From NCBI GenBank assembly GCA_033239005.1, contig BSQZ01000033.1:6035001-6099000 (forward strand): a DNA stretch of 64,000 nucleotides, written 5' to 3'. Positions 1 through 11,849 of the stretch are shown piece after piece; positions within the stretch are counted from its first letter, which is position 1, and each line of letters opens with the position of its first letter. The stretch is from Lamellibrachia satsuma (taxonomy: Eukaryota > Annelida > Polychaeta > Sabellida > Siboglinidae). A program made the position numbers and the translations under genes. Under the pieces are notes generated by a model. The model had not been told where the DNA came from. It was given only the letters and a program-made list of their open reading frames with translations, and did no database searches.

Positions 1-205
1 TACACATCAACCTTGTGCTACTAGGTAGACCATATCAAGTAAATGATATCCATGCTACACATCAACATTGTGCTACTAGGTAGACCATATCAAGTAAATG
101 ATATCCATGCTACACATCAACCATGTGCTACTAGGTAGACCATATCAAGTAAATGATATCCATGCTACACATCAACCATGTGCTACTAGGTAGACCATCA
201 ACACT
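1..205. repeat. 55-bp tandem repeat, about four copies
   Basis: A 55-base unit beginning tacacatcaaccttgtgcta recurs at about 1, 56, 111 and 166, with only one or two differences between copies. The array is cut by the left edge, so its true size is unknown. No coding potential is apparent. Confidence 0.93.
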
Positions 206-483
206 ACATGTTGTAATAGATTGCCGTATATCGTGCTGTACATTTTATGGTGCCAATCAAACACATAAATCACAAACGCCAATAAGACGCCAATAAACAG
301 ATCGACATACGGTGGACACAATTTCAACTGCAAAATACAGTGTCCGTTGTGTGGCATTGTCTATTACATTGGGTTTCTGTTCAAGTTGCAATTTGTTTGC
401 ATGTTTTGTTTGCCTTTATGCGCACTATTAATAACTTTCTAGTGATATAAAACAATGTGTTATATCATGAACTGTGCATTCAG

Positions 484-579
484 GTCGTCCGTCAGGCTTA
501 CTTGGAATGGACACATACTCCAACATCCCCTACAAATCAACTGATCCTTCGAAAACAGCAAACTTTATGGATCAACACT
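484..579 (+). CDS. Exon of locus 1: VWD-like domain, part 1
   Basis: This 96-nt open exon follows the acceptor attcag and ends at the donor gtgagt. Both borders are phase 1. The peptide contains PSGLLGMDTYSNIP, which resembles the G-LLG-x-N-x-x-P signature of the C-terminal half of von Willebrand type D domains in the NIDO-AMOP-VWD proteins (SUSD2, MUC4, mesh). Splicing to 1003-1224 reads on in frame to a SLF motif, also usual for that family. Inferred from motifs and splice phase only; earlier exons would lie left of the window. Confidence 0.6.
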
Positions 580-614
580 GTGAGTGTTGTGATATGTATA
601 AAATATGTTAATAT

Positions 615-619
615 GTGTG

Positions 620-651
<32 letters not shown>

Positions 652-653
652 TG
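615..653. repeat. (GTGC)n microsatellite
   Basis: Perfect tetranucleotide array gcgtgcgtgc, about ten units, in the intron after exon 484-579. Confidence 0.97.
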
Positions 654-661
654 TATAGGCA

Positions 662-663
<2 letters not shown>

Positions 664-739
<76 letters not shown>
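664..739. repeat. (AT)38 microsatellite
   Basis: About 76 bp of uninterrupted AT dinucleotide, ten bases downstream of the GTGC array in the same intron. Open frames through it (Ile-Tyr repeats) are artefacts. Confidence 0.97.
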
Positions 740-742
<3 letters not shown>

Positions 743-1002
743 ATACGTGCATGCTTGAGTGCGGAGAACATAAAATAATGTTGTCACAGGGAAGACCAGC
801 TTGACAAAACTAGTCGAACATTATAAAAAAAGTCAACAACTGTTCAAAATTATTTCCTGATTTTGCTTGCTGCGATATGAATGCTGCAAAAAAATGATAC
901 AATAAAAGAGGCAGTAAATATGCATTGAGAAGGATGGTTTCGTTTGAGAAACTAATCACTGGCATATAGTATACCCAAAATGTGAATTTGTTGTATCCGT
1001 AG

Positions 1003-1224
1003 ACCGCATCCAAAGGCAGCGCGACTCACTCTTCAGCCATGAGATGTTGCGTCATCCAACAGATGTCAAATTCATGTCGAATGTCAAAGTGAATATGAAA
1101 CCGCTATGCCTGAACAACACTGAATGCGTGTACGACTACTTGAAAATGACTAATATAGAGCTTGCTATGGCATCTGTGCATCAGGCGAGTGACAAGGCAA
1201 CGTTTGAGGGAGCAATGAAAAAAG
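1003..1224 (+). CDS. Exon of locus 1: VWD-like domain, part 2
   Basis: This 222-nt open exon lies between acceptor tatccgtag and donor gtaaga; both borders are phase 1, matching exons 484-579 and 2046-2186. The peptide has SLFSHE near its start and then LCLNNTECVYDYLKMTN followed by ELAMAS. That corresponds to the C-x-N-x-x-C-x-(F/Y)-D-(F/Y)-x-x-T-x-N-x-E-x-A pattern that closes the VWD region of SUSD2, mesh and MUC4-like extracellular proteins. Such proteins are secreted or membrane-anchored adhesion or mucosal proteins. It lies upstream of the lectin exons on the same strand with compatible phase, so it may be the N-terminal part of the same gene, but the intervening 7.6 kb shows no linking exon other than 2046-2186. 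Confidence 0.65.
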
Positions 1225-2045
1225 GTAAGACAAAAATTACTGAACAGAGATAACAGCTTACGCAACCTTCAGCTTTCATCACAGTGCAACAGCAACAGTA
1301 TTTCTTTTTGCGACTGGGCTGATACGTTTGATAAATTCTACATTACGGGCATTTAAAAAACATTTTTTATTTTATTTAGAAATTTAAAAGTCTCAGGGAA
1401 TGTCAATAATTAAAATGTAGAAACTCTGGGAATTTATTAATATTTAATGTTAATAATAATTAACTTATATGGCGCCTATGTCCTCGGGAACCTGAGCTCA
1501 GAGGCGCAACAAAACGGAATCATTAAGCATAATCGTGAATTGGGTTGTTGCCACTGAAATGGTGGCCATTTTGGATTTTGAGGATTTTTGTGTACCCTGA
1601 TATCTCTGAAATGGGTTGATCATATTAACTGAAATTTAGTTTGCAGCTTGTATATACCCTCCTGCATATGGCTATTATTTTTTTAAATATATCAATATTT
1701 TCTTTATAGATTTGTTTCTAGTTTGACTGTTCAAAATGTTGACCTCGGCTTAGGTTTATAACTAAAATGAAAAACATTTGAGTCCCTGTCTAAAGGTCGG
1801 TATATGTCAATTTACAAATTTAAGTCAAATAAAATCATATAGCGTAGTCAAACGTTTTACACCAACAATACATGATCCCTCAAATATAAATTTCGCTTTT
1901 GATAATGTCCTCACTATTCACAAATTATAACTAACATAGGTGATTGAACATTTACATTGTAAGCAGAATCACGCGAATAAAAGCGACACGATTTATCCAG
2001 GGCATATTTACTAGCACCGTCTTGATTAGTACATTACCATTCCAG

Positions 2046-2186
2046 CTGCAGTTACCGCTGTTGATGATGTTCATCCTCTGCTGGTTGTGACGGACACCTC
2101 CATGTTGAAATTTCCAGTAAATCTATTAGCGACGCCTCCAGTACATGGTGTACCTCCACAGCTCATCGCCACTGGCAGTAACTTGA
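2046..2186 (+). CDS. Candidate exon of locus 1, unassigned domain
   Basis: A 141-nt open stretch flanked by a good acceptor (accattccag) and donor (gtaagt), phase 1 at both ends, so it would splice in frame with the exon ending at 1224 and with the lectin exon at 9787. It encodes about 47 residues rich in Val, Leu, Pro and Thr, without cysteine. I do not recognise the domain. An alternative acceptor (ctgcag) lies five bases in. Support is only the open frame, splice sites and phase. Confidence 0.42.
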
Positions 2187-3350
2187 GTAAGTGATGGTCA
2201 GCGACATTGTTTCATTACGCAAAATGAAAGTAGGCTATACAGTAGATATATGCATTGTTGTGAGATGTGCTGCATTTTACTTTCAAACGTGTCGAGTATT
2301 ATATTTATTCTCCGCAAATGATAAAACTTGGATATATTGCACGTACAAATGAATTGCATATATAAATGCAGTTATATTTCTATGTTAAACGAGATGTGGA
2401 ATTGTTTCAGTGCTGTTCAAAAGTGTAACATTTTTACGTCGGGATTGTGCAGGCTATTTGTTGTAATACATAATTCTAGGTATGGAAACGTCGCTGGGTT
2501 GCACACTTTGATGGCCTCGGTACACCAGGAAAGTCACTCGGCAAAAACATCCATCTAACCCAAAATGTTCGTGAGAAATTAGAGTGGTGTTCGTAAAAGG
2601 GGATTCGCCTAGCTCTATATACTAGAAAGTAATACATTTATAACATGTGACGCCGCAGCACATGTAATAACACAGTTGATAATTAAAAAAAAATTGCTGA
2701 GGATAATAAATTAACATTTTTGGCACGGCAAGAGTCCACTGTTATGTAAAGAAGCTAGTCGATTACCCGACATGCTCCGACATAAATCCCCATTTTATGA
2801 TAATTAGAGTCCATAACTTCAAACGACATGACTCGACTCGAGTTTCCGCCTCCAAAATACAGACTCTGTTTGAGTTCATACATTCAAGGACTTATCGAAA
2901 TGCAACCCGAGTGCAACCAAAACGTGATGCCTTCGAATAAGAACCATATTATATACAATGCAAAGACTTCCATAGCGTCCAAATTATCGGGAACCCGAAT
3001 TCAGAGCCGCATCAAAGGGTTAGTCGATATATAAAAACTAATAGGTTATAGGGAATATTTTACTAATGTTACTGTATTTCCTCATGACCTATCCGAAACC
3101 AGAGGAGCCATGTTTCCTGGTTTGGGAAGGCGATCTCTGTCTATATGCCAGTTTTGTCATATATCGTGGTTTTCTTACTCTGTCAAATAATCTCCTTCTC
3201 TGTGAACCATGTTTAACCACCAATAAAATCTTCCATTTAAAACTTTCCCATTTCTGTTGACCTGTCAAAACTGTTTGGCATATTACGAAGGGAAAGCAGA
3301 AGTTGATATGCTGATTCTAGAGTATAATACATGGAGTTTCCATGTGTGGC
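2187..3350. other. Intronic or intergenic stretch, no gene seen
   Basis: AT-rich sequence without convincing exons. A short stretch near 2508-2545 encodes MASVHQ followed by Ser/Lys, echoing the MASVHQAS of exon 1003-1224, but it lacks the rest of the domain and a splice context. Confidence 0.5.
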
Positions 3351-3359
3351 TATATACCA

Positions 3360-3690
3360 TGGCTGGAGAGTTTATGTTGGAAGGTTACTATCGACAAGGC
3401 TGTTCATGATGTTGTACATCATGAATACCTTTTCGATTTTCCTTCTGGTCTCCAGTTTATCCAGGGGAAGAGGCACTTAGTGACGTCGTGGAAGATTCGT
3501 CTTGCAGCTCTTCTCTGTACTGTCTCAATGTCAGACTTGAGGTTCTGCCCATACCACACATACGTACTCTAATACTGGGAGAGCCAGACCCTTGTAATAG
3601 TAATAATAAATTGAAAACTCCCGTTTCGTCTATATCCTTGGACACCAAGCTCAGAAGCGCATCTAAGCAAAATGGTTAATCAATCTCGAA
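3360..3690 (-). pseudogene. Non-LTR retrotransposon fragment (RT C-terminal part), frameshifted
   Basis: Read on the minus strand across two or three frames, the segment gives LPVLEYVCVVW, then a D-I-E-T-V-Q-R-R-A-A-R-R-I motif, then LETRRKIEKVFMMYNIMN. These are the post-catalytic motifs of LINE reverse transcriptases of the CR1/jockey kind (LVRPxLEYxxxVW, VQRRAxR, RRxxxRLxxxY). Frame changes and stops show it is dead. Both ends of the element are missing. Confidence 0.6.
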
Positions 3691-3944
3691 ATCAGTAAGG
3701 ATTATTAAGTCGTCAACAGATGGATGGATACGCCAGTGAGCAAAGGAAGAATAACAAATGACGGCTGGTTGGTTGGACATCCTGTAAACTGAGACGCTGG
3801 TCTTAGTGGGTTCTAAGTATTAGCCTAACGTGTTTTCCCCAGTGGAGATATTCGGTCAAACATCACCCAGGTATTTGGCATTCAGATTGGACATACACTA
3901 AAGGATTTGGCCAAGAAGAGAGTAGTTAGAAATAGTCATACGTG

Positions 3945-4320
3945 TCTTCCTTGTGACAGTCAGTGCTTGATATTTGGTCACGATGAACTGTGTTTGCCAT
4001 TTATCGTTTTATCTAAATGCGTCAGGCACGCCCTATAAACTTAATAAAATTTAGTATTTTGACGTTACGGGTTTCGCTTATCTTGGGTTCCAGTCCCTTT
4101 GAATTAGTTGCTTGTTCAAAGTACAGTAACATATAATTACGCGGCTGCGGGCTACTCTCACAAATACTGCCCAAAACCTTTGTGTTGCTGTTAACCATGT
4201 AACTTCTAGAAACGTGGTGGCGAGTTTTGGAACTAAGGTTTCGGGTATCACAGGCAGACACATTACGCATCGATTGATGGCATCTGTTCACATCTACCAG
4301 TACTGTTTTTGCTGTGTGTA
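3945..4320. repeat. Older third copy of the 14514-14885 / 21292-21650 segment
   Basis: About 375 bp starting gtgacagtcagtgcttgata and ending near the caccagtact block is nearly the same as 14514-14885 and 21292-21650. It has a 9-bp insertion relative to both (near 4131-4145) and several substitutions, so it separated before the recent 7-kb duplication. A minus-strand frame of 88-89 codons (4022-4291 here) is open in all three copies; whether it is translated is unknown. Confidence 0.85.
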
Positions 4321-5365
4321 TTGTAAAAAATTATTCAAAATGCACATCTTATAAGCTAAAATGCCAACTAGTAAAGCGAAGATCTAGGTCAGACATTGCA
4401 ACATCATTTATTGTCGAACCATATTCTGCTTAGTGATTGCCACATTGCTCATACCTCCTTTTCTCCGAGAAGATAGGGTAATCCCAACACCGCAGCATAT
4501 CCCAGTAGATCTAAGTAAGATAAACAGATTATAAATTAAAAAAAACATGATATAATTACTTTCATGCCATGCAATGTCAATAATATATCCATTAAAAGAC
4601 AAGCTTAATACAGGGTGACCACACGATTTTCAATTTAAAATTCCCTGAGTTTTCACTCCAGACATTTTCATTTACATATTTAGAATGATATGACCTCCAA
4701 CCTAACCTTATAACTGTCCGCATACTACTATGTATATAAATTGGGTAAGCAAGAATAAATGTAGCTGTCTCCATGTTTCAAGAGACATACAAGTCCTTAA
4801 CTTCGAAAACCAAATGGGTGAGGTCTGAGAAAACATCACGTGTTCGTTTCACATTTAGAATTAACTATCGCACAATACCGCCAGGGGTAAGGCTACCTAA
4901 AAAATATTACCGCAGAAATGTGGTAGGTGCTTGCCAACTTATCATTGACAGTTAGAACATTCCATTCATCTGATCCCCTGCAGAGCACAACTCATGAATA
5001 TTGTACAGTTTGGTTTCTCAACAATAAAAGTTAGCCCTTGGTGTATAAAATATTTCCTATTTTAAAAGTGTAAATGCAACATACCCCATTTTGTGTTGTC
5101 ATCTGAGAGAAGTTTGCATCTGAGAGAACCTTGCAAACAAAACATTTGTACATTTGTATTAATTTTAGAACAGGTACAATGAAGTGATGGTGTTTAGAAT
5201 GTCCGATAAGACATTGAAAAAATGCTGAAAAACCGGGCAGAATGTCCTCGCCGAATATCCTCACATATAGAAACATTTGCAGAACCAAATATGAGCTCAA
5301 CAAAAAACCTTAATTCTTCAAATTAACTATCATTCCATACAACCACAAAACAGTGTGGTAAACAT

Positions 5366-5518
5366 TGAAAATAAGTTCGTTACCTGTAAGAATACTGGTA
5401 GTGCTCTACGGAGCCTTCGGAACCTTCACTCTTCCTTCGTCAGCGTTCGATTGCTGATGGTTCCGAAAAGCACCGTAGAGCACTACCAGTATTCTGACAG
5501 GTAACGAACTTATTTTCA
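5366..5518. repeat. Fold-back element: near-perfect inverted repeat
   Basis: Arms of about 58 bp (5366-5424 and 5459-5518) are reverse complements with about five mismatches, starting tgaaaataagttcgttacct and ending with its complement; the loop is about 34 bp. The transcript would form a long hairpin. It looks like a small fold-back or MITE-like element; no target-site duplication was identified. Confidence 0.9.
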
Positions 5519-5589
5519 GTATGAATTAACTTACACGCTGATATGATAAACATCACGTCATATTCGTATATATCACATGCCAAACATGG

Positions 5590-5870
5590 TGGAGAGCATG
5601 GTGTGACAGACCCTGGAGAACAGACGAACTGGAGCCAAGCTGGTGATGCTCTACCGCATCAAGAACAACTTGATTGACATTTTATAAAGAACGAACAAAC
5701 GAACTGAAAGGCAGCGCTTATAGCTACTACCAGCCATACACGTGTTGACACCTACTTTCATTCTTCCCAGCGTCACCAAATCATGGAACAAATGCGCTAA
5801 GAGTTAGTTGGCCAGCAGTCAGTGGAGATGTTTAGAAAGTGCCTTTCCTCCCTGTTTGTGTAGTCCCACA
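5590..5870 (+). pseudogene. Non-LTR retrotransposon 3' ORF tail
   Basis: Plus-strand translation over shifted frames gives SKLVMLYRIKNNLIDI, later YTRVDTYFHS, then LPSVTKSWNKCAK and finally MFRKCLSSLF. These match the end of many invertebrate LINE RT ORFs (a MLYRIxNxLxxI block, a RTxxYxxSFFPxxIxxWN block and a final FKxxL). Frameshifts and loss of the RT core mark it as a dead 5'-truncated fragment. It belongs to a different lineage from the elements at 5880-7850. Confidence 0.7.
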
Positions 5871-5879
5871 GCAAAATAA

Positions 5880-7850
5880 TATATTTCTTCATATTTACCG
5901 ACTTCAAAGAGATCTAAACAAAAATTATCAACAGTTGTTTTAGTGAATTCACATCAATTATCTAATCCTTTGACACAACACAATCAAACAATAATGGAAC
6001 TCTAAAAGATAACATTTTCTGTAAATTAACTGACTTTACAATAAAGCCTAAGTCAGGTATTCAAACGAAACAATTATCGGTCCATCAGCACAATTTTAAC
6101 TTTCTAAACACAGTTCTCCACAAACAACCACCACCAAGACATATTAACATACAAAATTAAAAGGCAATTTTGAATTTCATACATGAAATCATCTCATCAG
6201 ACGTTTACAATAAATTAATCACCTTCTGCTGACCCAAACATCAATTATAATATCATAGATGAATCCATTAAATCCACAAAATCAAACACATGCCATATAA
6301 AATAGTTAAATTTAAAAAAAATATAAGCACAAAAAATCAATATGGATTACACTAGGTTTGCTCAAATCTATACGAGTTAGTAAGTTATATAAGAAACTCA
6401 AAGTAACTTATATAAGAAACTCAAAACGACAGTTTGGTTCATAATAAAATGTCTTAAAATATACATACAGCCAAACAAATGCGTTATGAATCTTGTTTTA
6501 GCAAATCCAAAAATGAAAAAAAAAACTTGGGAAACTATAAATAATATTCTATCTAAAACACACAAAAAGAAACATTTCCCTAAATCATTTACAAATAACG
6601 AAGAAGTCGTAATAAACAAGACGGTCATTGCAAACACATTTAATGCTTTTTTACCAATATTGGCTCAAATCTAACAAAACTTTCAGATACTACATGAAAG
6701 AGAACAATACAATTCATTCAATTTTGAACATATTGATGAAGAAACAATTTCTAAACCAATAGATAATATTCACCCAAAAACAAGTTGTGGGTATGATGGT
6801 ATTTCTTCACGATTATTAAGATTAGTGAAACAGACACTGATAAAATCATTAACACTTGTCACAAACGAAATATTAGCTACGGATATCTTCCTTGACAAAC
6901 TTAAAATTGCCCAAGTAATTCCAATTTTTAAAAAGGTGATAATAATCAGTTTGGCAATTACAGGCCAATATCCCTCTTTTCAGTTATTTCAAAAGTAATT
7001 CAAAAGATAATTTACATCCAGCTAGATATCTTTCTTACAACACAAGATCTCTTGTTCGATATCCAGTATGGATTCAGAACAGAACATATCACTGAATTTG
7101 CTGCCCTTGATTTAACCGATAGAATAATTGCACAAATGGACAAAAAAGAAAAGCCTATACATATTTACTTGGAAGCATTCGACATACTGGACCATGCGAT
7201 ATTATTTGAACCATTTGAATGTTATGGTGTAAAGGGGGTAGCTTTAACTTTAATTAGAAATTATCTAACAGATAAAAAACAGTATGTGGAAATAGAGGAT
7301 ACCAAATCAAACATGCTTAATATTTTAACAGGCTCAAGGTTCATTTCTAGGCCCACTATTGCTTATTATATGTCTTAATAACTTTCCAAGGGCCAGTCAA
7401 AAGTTCAATTTTATAATGTACGCCGATGACGCCACTCTATCAAGTACACTAGATTCATTTTCCATATGTGAACAAGATGGAAATGCAGAATGTCTTATTA
7501 ATGTAGAACTGAACAACATTAGCGAGTGGCGAATACTAAACAAACTGTTTCTCAACGTAAACAAAACTAAGTATATACTTTACAAAACAACCAGACAAAA
7601 ACTTGCTACTTTCCCTTTGGTAAATATAGATAACACAAATATTGACAGAGTGTTTGAATTCAATTTCTTGGAATACATTTTAACGAAAAAACTTAACCGG
7701 AAAAGTCACATCAACAAAATATCAAATAGGTGTTCAAGGACGATTGGTATTCTAAATATACTAAAATTATTATTATTTCTTAATATTAAGATCATATTGT
7801 ACAACACGCTGATACTGCCACACTTAATTGTCAGTTTAGATAGTCAATAA
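5880..7850 (+). pseudogene. Degenerate non-LTR retrotransposon, same family as 25372-28665
   Basis: Three plus-strand frames together give the RT core: a P-I-S-L motif near 6960-6985, QYGFRTEH and an ALDLTDRI block at 7060-7120, a degraded catalytic region, then MYADDATLSS at about 7418-7450 (the YADD box) and the VNKTK motif downstream. The order and wording parallel the intact element at 25384-28134. Stops at 7376 and elsewhere and several frameshifts destroy it. The upstream part from about 5880 carries the weakly recognisable endonuclease-to-RT linker. It ends near 7850 without a clear tail. Confidence 0.8.
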
Positions 7851-8768
7851 AAAATATTACCTCATCACTTTCCCACGACAGCGACGCTATTGACTGCTGA
7901 CGCAAACTGCCTTGAAGTGCTTAGTCACAGGCTTTGATTGACAGCAGTAATAAACATTGTGGTTTCTTGAATGACACAAAAAGGTACACATAAAAGATAC
8001 ACATAAAAGGTACACATCAATGTACACATAAAAGTAGCTAAACATTACCATACAAGAGTAATTTATGTTTTTTTTATATTTTCATGAATTATTCTCAAAG
8101 AGGACAATACACAGGGTTCATACAGGTCCTTGACAACCTGGAAAGTCATGGAATTTGATAATTTGGATTCCAGGCCTGGAAAGTCATGGAATTGTTGTAA
8201 AGGTCTTGGAAACTCATGGAAAACGGAATGTCGACAAAAATATTACTTTAATGAAATATTTTACGTGAAAACTAACTTTCCCGCCACACTGAATGAGCAC
8301 ACAAAAATACAACTGTTTTGAAATGTCTGACCATGGACTTTGACTGACAGCATTAAAATAACGCCGTCTAGCGTAATGCTAGGCATTCTCACCATCCACC
8401 GCAGCAGTGTGCACTGTGAGCACATCTTCTCGTGCGTAAGACAACAAAACGGACACGGAATGTGCTGAGCGACGATAAACTCTAGTCGCTACTCATGCTA
8501 AAGTCGAACCCAATGGGTAGCGTCGACCGAGAGTACAGTGCCGCCACACTGAAGAATTTGAAGAGCGCATAAATTATCACCGGTCGCTGAATACTGATAC
8601 GACTTAGTAAAGCCTGGCCAGAATGTACGTGTGGATCTATCTGGACGCGAATTACACAAAGTTGGAGCAAGACAATGCGTTTGCAAATAATCAGTCAACA
8701 GCAGCTCCAGGCTTCTAGTAGAGATGTGTATCGTATAGCTTATATGGTATTCTTTGAGACTACGTCTT

Positions 8769-8770
8769 CG

Positions 8771-8824
<54 letters not shown>
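8769..8824. repeat. (GTGC)n microsatellite
   Basis: Perfect array of about 14 units. The equivalent position in the second duplication unit (about 15886-15912) has only a short interrupted version. Confidence 0.97.
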
Positions 8825-8825
<1 letters not shown>

Positions 8826-9424
8826 AATTTCCTACAAAGTGGCACCTGAAAACTGCGGAAGAATGTGCTTTCCAAATAAGTGCTGACTTGAAATTGTATG
8901 TTCTAATTCATCCTTACTGGGAATAATAGTACAAACATGATAAATTTTTAACTGCATGGCAGCTATGTGAACACACGACACAGACAAAGTAATATTAACC
9001 TATGACCTCCCGCCTCTGTGGTATTCAGATAAACTGCAGATAGTGGTTACAGTTTCTGCATGGTTGACCTTATGTAACAACTGCCTTACCTAAGCAAAGC
9101 TTCAACTCTGTCTGGTGTCTTGGTTTGTTTATTGGTGGTTTGATACCGGAGCTTCAGACAGATGGAATGTTAATGTTCCAACTTAAACCAACCAAACTTT
9201 AGGTAGTTTGCAAACATTAAACAAACATTGTCAAATGGAGTGTGAGTGATGTCTGGTAAGTAGTAGCATACTGTATGGAATACGGTTTGGCAGAATAACA
9301 AAACCGGTTTTAAACCATATACAAATGCCGGTACAACAGTATATCGCTATATGGTACACAACTCTAGTGACCCGTATTAATTGCAGTGTAGTTGATGCGT
9401 ATCTAGACTTCAATAAAAATGTTA

Positions 9425-9772
9425 TAGATGTAGAAGTTTAGAAGAGTTAACAATGATGGTGATAAACAACATTTACGAAATGATGTAGACAAATTAACTA
9501 AATGGTCTGAGAAATGGCAGATGTTATTAAACTTTGGGAAACGTAAATGCCTACATACAGGACACGGGAACTTGGATGTAAACTATTAAATGGGGGATAC
9601 TGTTCTATGTAGTATTGTGAAAGAAAATGACTTATGAGTTACAATATGTGCTCATATGAAAGTGGTATTGCAGCTTTAAAGGGTAATCAAACTCTTGGTT
9701 TTGTTAGGAGAAATATCACATGAAAAAAAGCTAATTATACATCTGCAAGAATGTAGTTTAATAACATAATAC
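9425..9772 (+). pseudogene. CR1-type LINE RT fragment just upstream of lectin exon A
   Basis: The translation shows FRRVN, DGDKQH, then KWSEKWQMLLNFGK and CLHTGHGNLDVNY, the segment after the YADD box in the elements at 30878-31552 and 62456-63006. It carries stops and an internal deletion of about 170 bp compared with the copy in unit 2. It ends about 15-20 bases before the splice acceptor of the lectin exon. Confidence 0.85.
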
Positions 9773-9786
9773 GTGGTCTTTTTTAG

Positions 9787-10023
9787 AGAAACCTGAGGTT
9801 GATTGGACGAAAAATCTGGCAAAGGGGAGACCCGCAAAACAGTCAACAACACTTGGTACACACTACAGTGCAGGGAAAGCTGTTGATGGTAATAGAAACA
9901 GTAATATGACGAAAAGAAGCTGCACACATACGAAAAGTGAAGCTGGAAGTTGGTGGCAGGTTGACCTGGACGGCACCTACCAGATACGGAAGGTTGTTAT
10001 AACTAATCGAGGAGACTGCTGCG
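9787..10023 (+). CDS. Locus 1 exon: F-type lectin domain 1, N-terminal half
   Basis: A 237-nt exon between acceptor cttttttag and donor gtgagt, phase 1 at both ends. It encodes NLAKGRPAKQST, AVDGN, a cysteine before HT, SWWQVDL and ITNRGDCC. This is the first half of a fucolectin (FTP / F-type lectin) domain, a calcium-dependent fucose-binding beta-barrel of secreted innate-immune or recognition lectins. The sugar-binding His of HT is followed 27 residues later by the Arg of RGD, and the adjacent Cys-Cys matches the vicinal disulfide of eel agglutinin; the second Arg comes from exon 13469-13672. No stops or frameshifts, so it looks functional. It differs from the sister exon 17021-17257 at 13 positions, 11 of them amino-acid changing. 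Confidence 0.92.
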
Positions 10024-10284
10024 GTGAGTTGAACCCAAAAACGTTTTCGCGAACATATTGTTGTGGCGAACATATTTCTGTTTATTAATGTGTTTATGTG
10101 TGCACTTATTTGTTTGAGATTCGTGGCTAAGGTAGAACATACCTTGTATGAAGTCACCTATAAAATATATTGTTCAGCAACCTTGGAATATTCCAGAATG
10201 AACAATATCACCGAAACAAAAGTTTTGTTTCGGTGATATGTGCGTGTTCAATGAGCATCAACCAGATATGTACAAAAATGAAGG

Positions 10285-10600
10285 TGCGTTCTTATATATC
10301 GCAGTATCCAGTCCTTGGGGCTGCTCAAAGTGCTTTACACGTCACCCCCTGGCAGACATGTTCATTCCAGAGACATCTCGACCTCTATGAGAAGCATTCA
10401 GTCATAATGAAATTACTGCGCGTTGACCATTCGTTCACATATCAACCACTGTATGTAGCCAGGTACTCACACCTGAGTGAATTGGGGCAAGGTGTGTGAA
10501 CGAAATTTCCAAAGCGTCGAACCGACAGCAAGAGGATTCGAACCCGGGTTCTGCCGATTGAGAGTCCGGCGTTCTAATCACTATGCCATGGCGCCCCATG
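10285..10600 (-). mobile_element. tRNA-derived SINE, unit 1
   Basis: On the minus strand the element starts atggggcgccatggcatagt. It has a pol III A-box-like sequence (TGGCATAGTGATTAGA) and a B box (GGGTTCGAATCC), as in a tRNA. The body continues to a conserved tail containing gcactttgagcagccccaag and ending in a tatataag motif, as in SINEs common in molluscs and other metazoans. The same insertion is at 17500-17815, so it predates the tandem duplication. Confidence 0.85.
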
Positions 10601-10789
10601 TGTGACGCTATGTTGGGAAAGAAAACATTGTATGGATGGGCTTCAATTGACTGAACATGGAGAGTCAGTCCTTGGGAAATGAATGTGTAAGATCAAGTGA
10701 TGAGGGGACAAGTATTATTAACTGTTTAAACTAGATGTGGAGGGAGTCATTTGGAGAGAACTCTAAGAAGGCATGGAACAAATAAATCT

Positions 10790-10995
10790 ACACGGAAATA
10801 TTATATTTCTGGAACTGAACTTAAGTATACGCATATGCTTAGCTACCACAGGAATAGTAAACAAGACAAATTAGTTATGCATTATGTGGAAAATGCCGAC
10901 TCTCGTGCAATATGTATTAAAGGATCGTGGGCCGACAATGTAGATGCAGAATTAGCATTCAACGAAATCCTATACCATATTTAGGAAGGACAATT
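10790..10995 (+). pseudogene. CR1-type LINE endonuclease fragment, unit 1
   Basis: The translation contains HYVENADSRAICIKGSWADN followed by DAELAF. It matches the N-terminal AP-endonuclease region of the local CR1-type LINE, whose copy near 61020-61110 reads VEDINPHIIGITKSWAS then DAELGL. The following sequence (grich stretch after 11000) also resembles the GGGVLLY part. Truncated and broken. The paralogue in unit 2 is 18015-18210. Confidence 0.7.
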
Positions 10996-11149
10996 GAGAA
11001 ATATGGTGGGGTAGAATTTACTCCCGGGTGACGGGTTATCCCATAATTTGTGGTATGTGAGGGGTTGCTTCCTCACAACGGATTGCTCTGAAATTTTAAA
11101 ACAGATGGTTTCCCATCAAACCCCAAATTGTTAGCCCATCTGTGCGTTT

Positions 11150-11190
11150 GTGTGTGCGTGCGTGCGTTCGTGCGTGCATGCATGCGTATA
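11150..11190. repeat. Short interrupted (GTGC)n array
   Basis: Imperfect gtgcgtgcgtgcgttcgtgc run, shared with 18375-18415 in unit 2. Confidence 0.85.
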
Positions 11191-11849
11191 TATGTTCGAA
11201 TTTCATGAACCGTTGGCACACGGTGTTCTAGAGTTGCCGGGATTGGACCAGTTTCTCGATCGGACCAGTGCTGTAGATTCTATATTACTGTACACCGTGA
11301 CATCATCTACCGGTTATGTCATTCATCAAAGGCATTTCGGATGATACGATCAGTTTCGACGAAACTGTGGTACATGTATCACCAAAAGTAGGTTTTCTGT
11401 GTCCCCGACATAATAATCAGGCCGTGATCGGTTATCAGTACAACACCCTTGGTTATATTTACAGGTGAAAACACGGAGCCCAAAGTATGTGGCTATAATA
11501 AGAATTTTAAATGTTTTTAACACGTGAAATTCCACGATTGGACCACTGCAGTTGCACAAATGACCCACATAAGGGTATGCCATCAATATATGTGTGTAAT
11601 TATGCTAACACAGTTTATTAATTACCAGAAAGTAATATTAGACAAGGGAGCAGTTATAATAATGCAAATAAAGGAAGTTGCTAAGTGGTCCAATCGAGTG
11701 GAACTTGTGACAGAACACATTTGGTCACAGGTAAATTTACATTGGACTACCAAAGAATTTGTGTTTGATGAGGGTTTACATAAATTTAGTGCCAATGGTC
11801 ATATATAAACGGAAGAGGATTAAAATAGAATTGATAAGTGGTGGACCTC

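Noticed and set aside
537..804. Open frames of Ile-Tyr and Ala-Arg-Thr-His repeats over 615-739, and similar frames at 34743-35106 and 45171-45586
   Set aside because: They are translations of (AT)n and (GTGC)n microsatellites, open on both strands by composition alone.
2328..2558. Possible second VWD-like exon containing MASVHQ
   Set aside because: Only a short phrase resembles exon 1003-1224; cysteines, flanking motif and splice phase are missing.
10500..10600. Apparent tRNA gene on the minus strand (and at 17715-17815)
   Set aside because: A and B boxes are present but the cloverleaf is not complete and a SINE body with a conserved tail follows, so it is a SINE head and not a functional tRNA.
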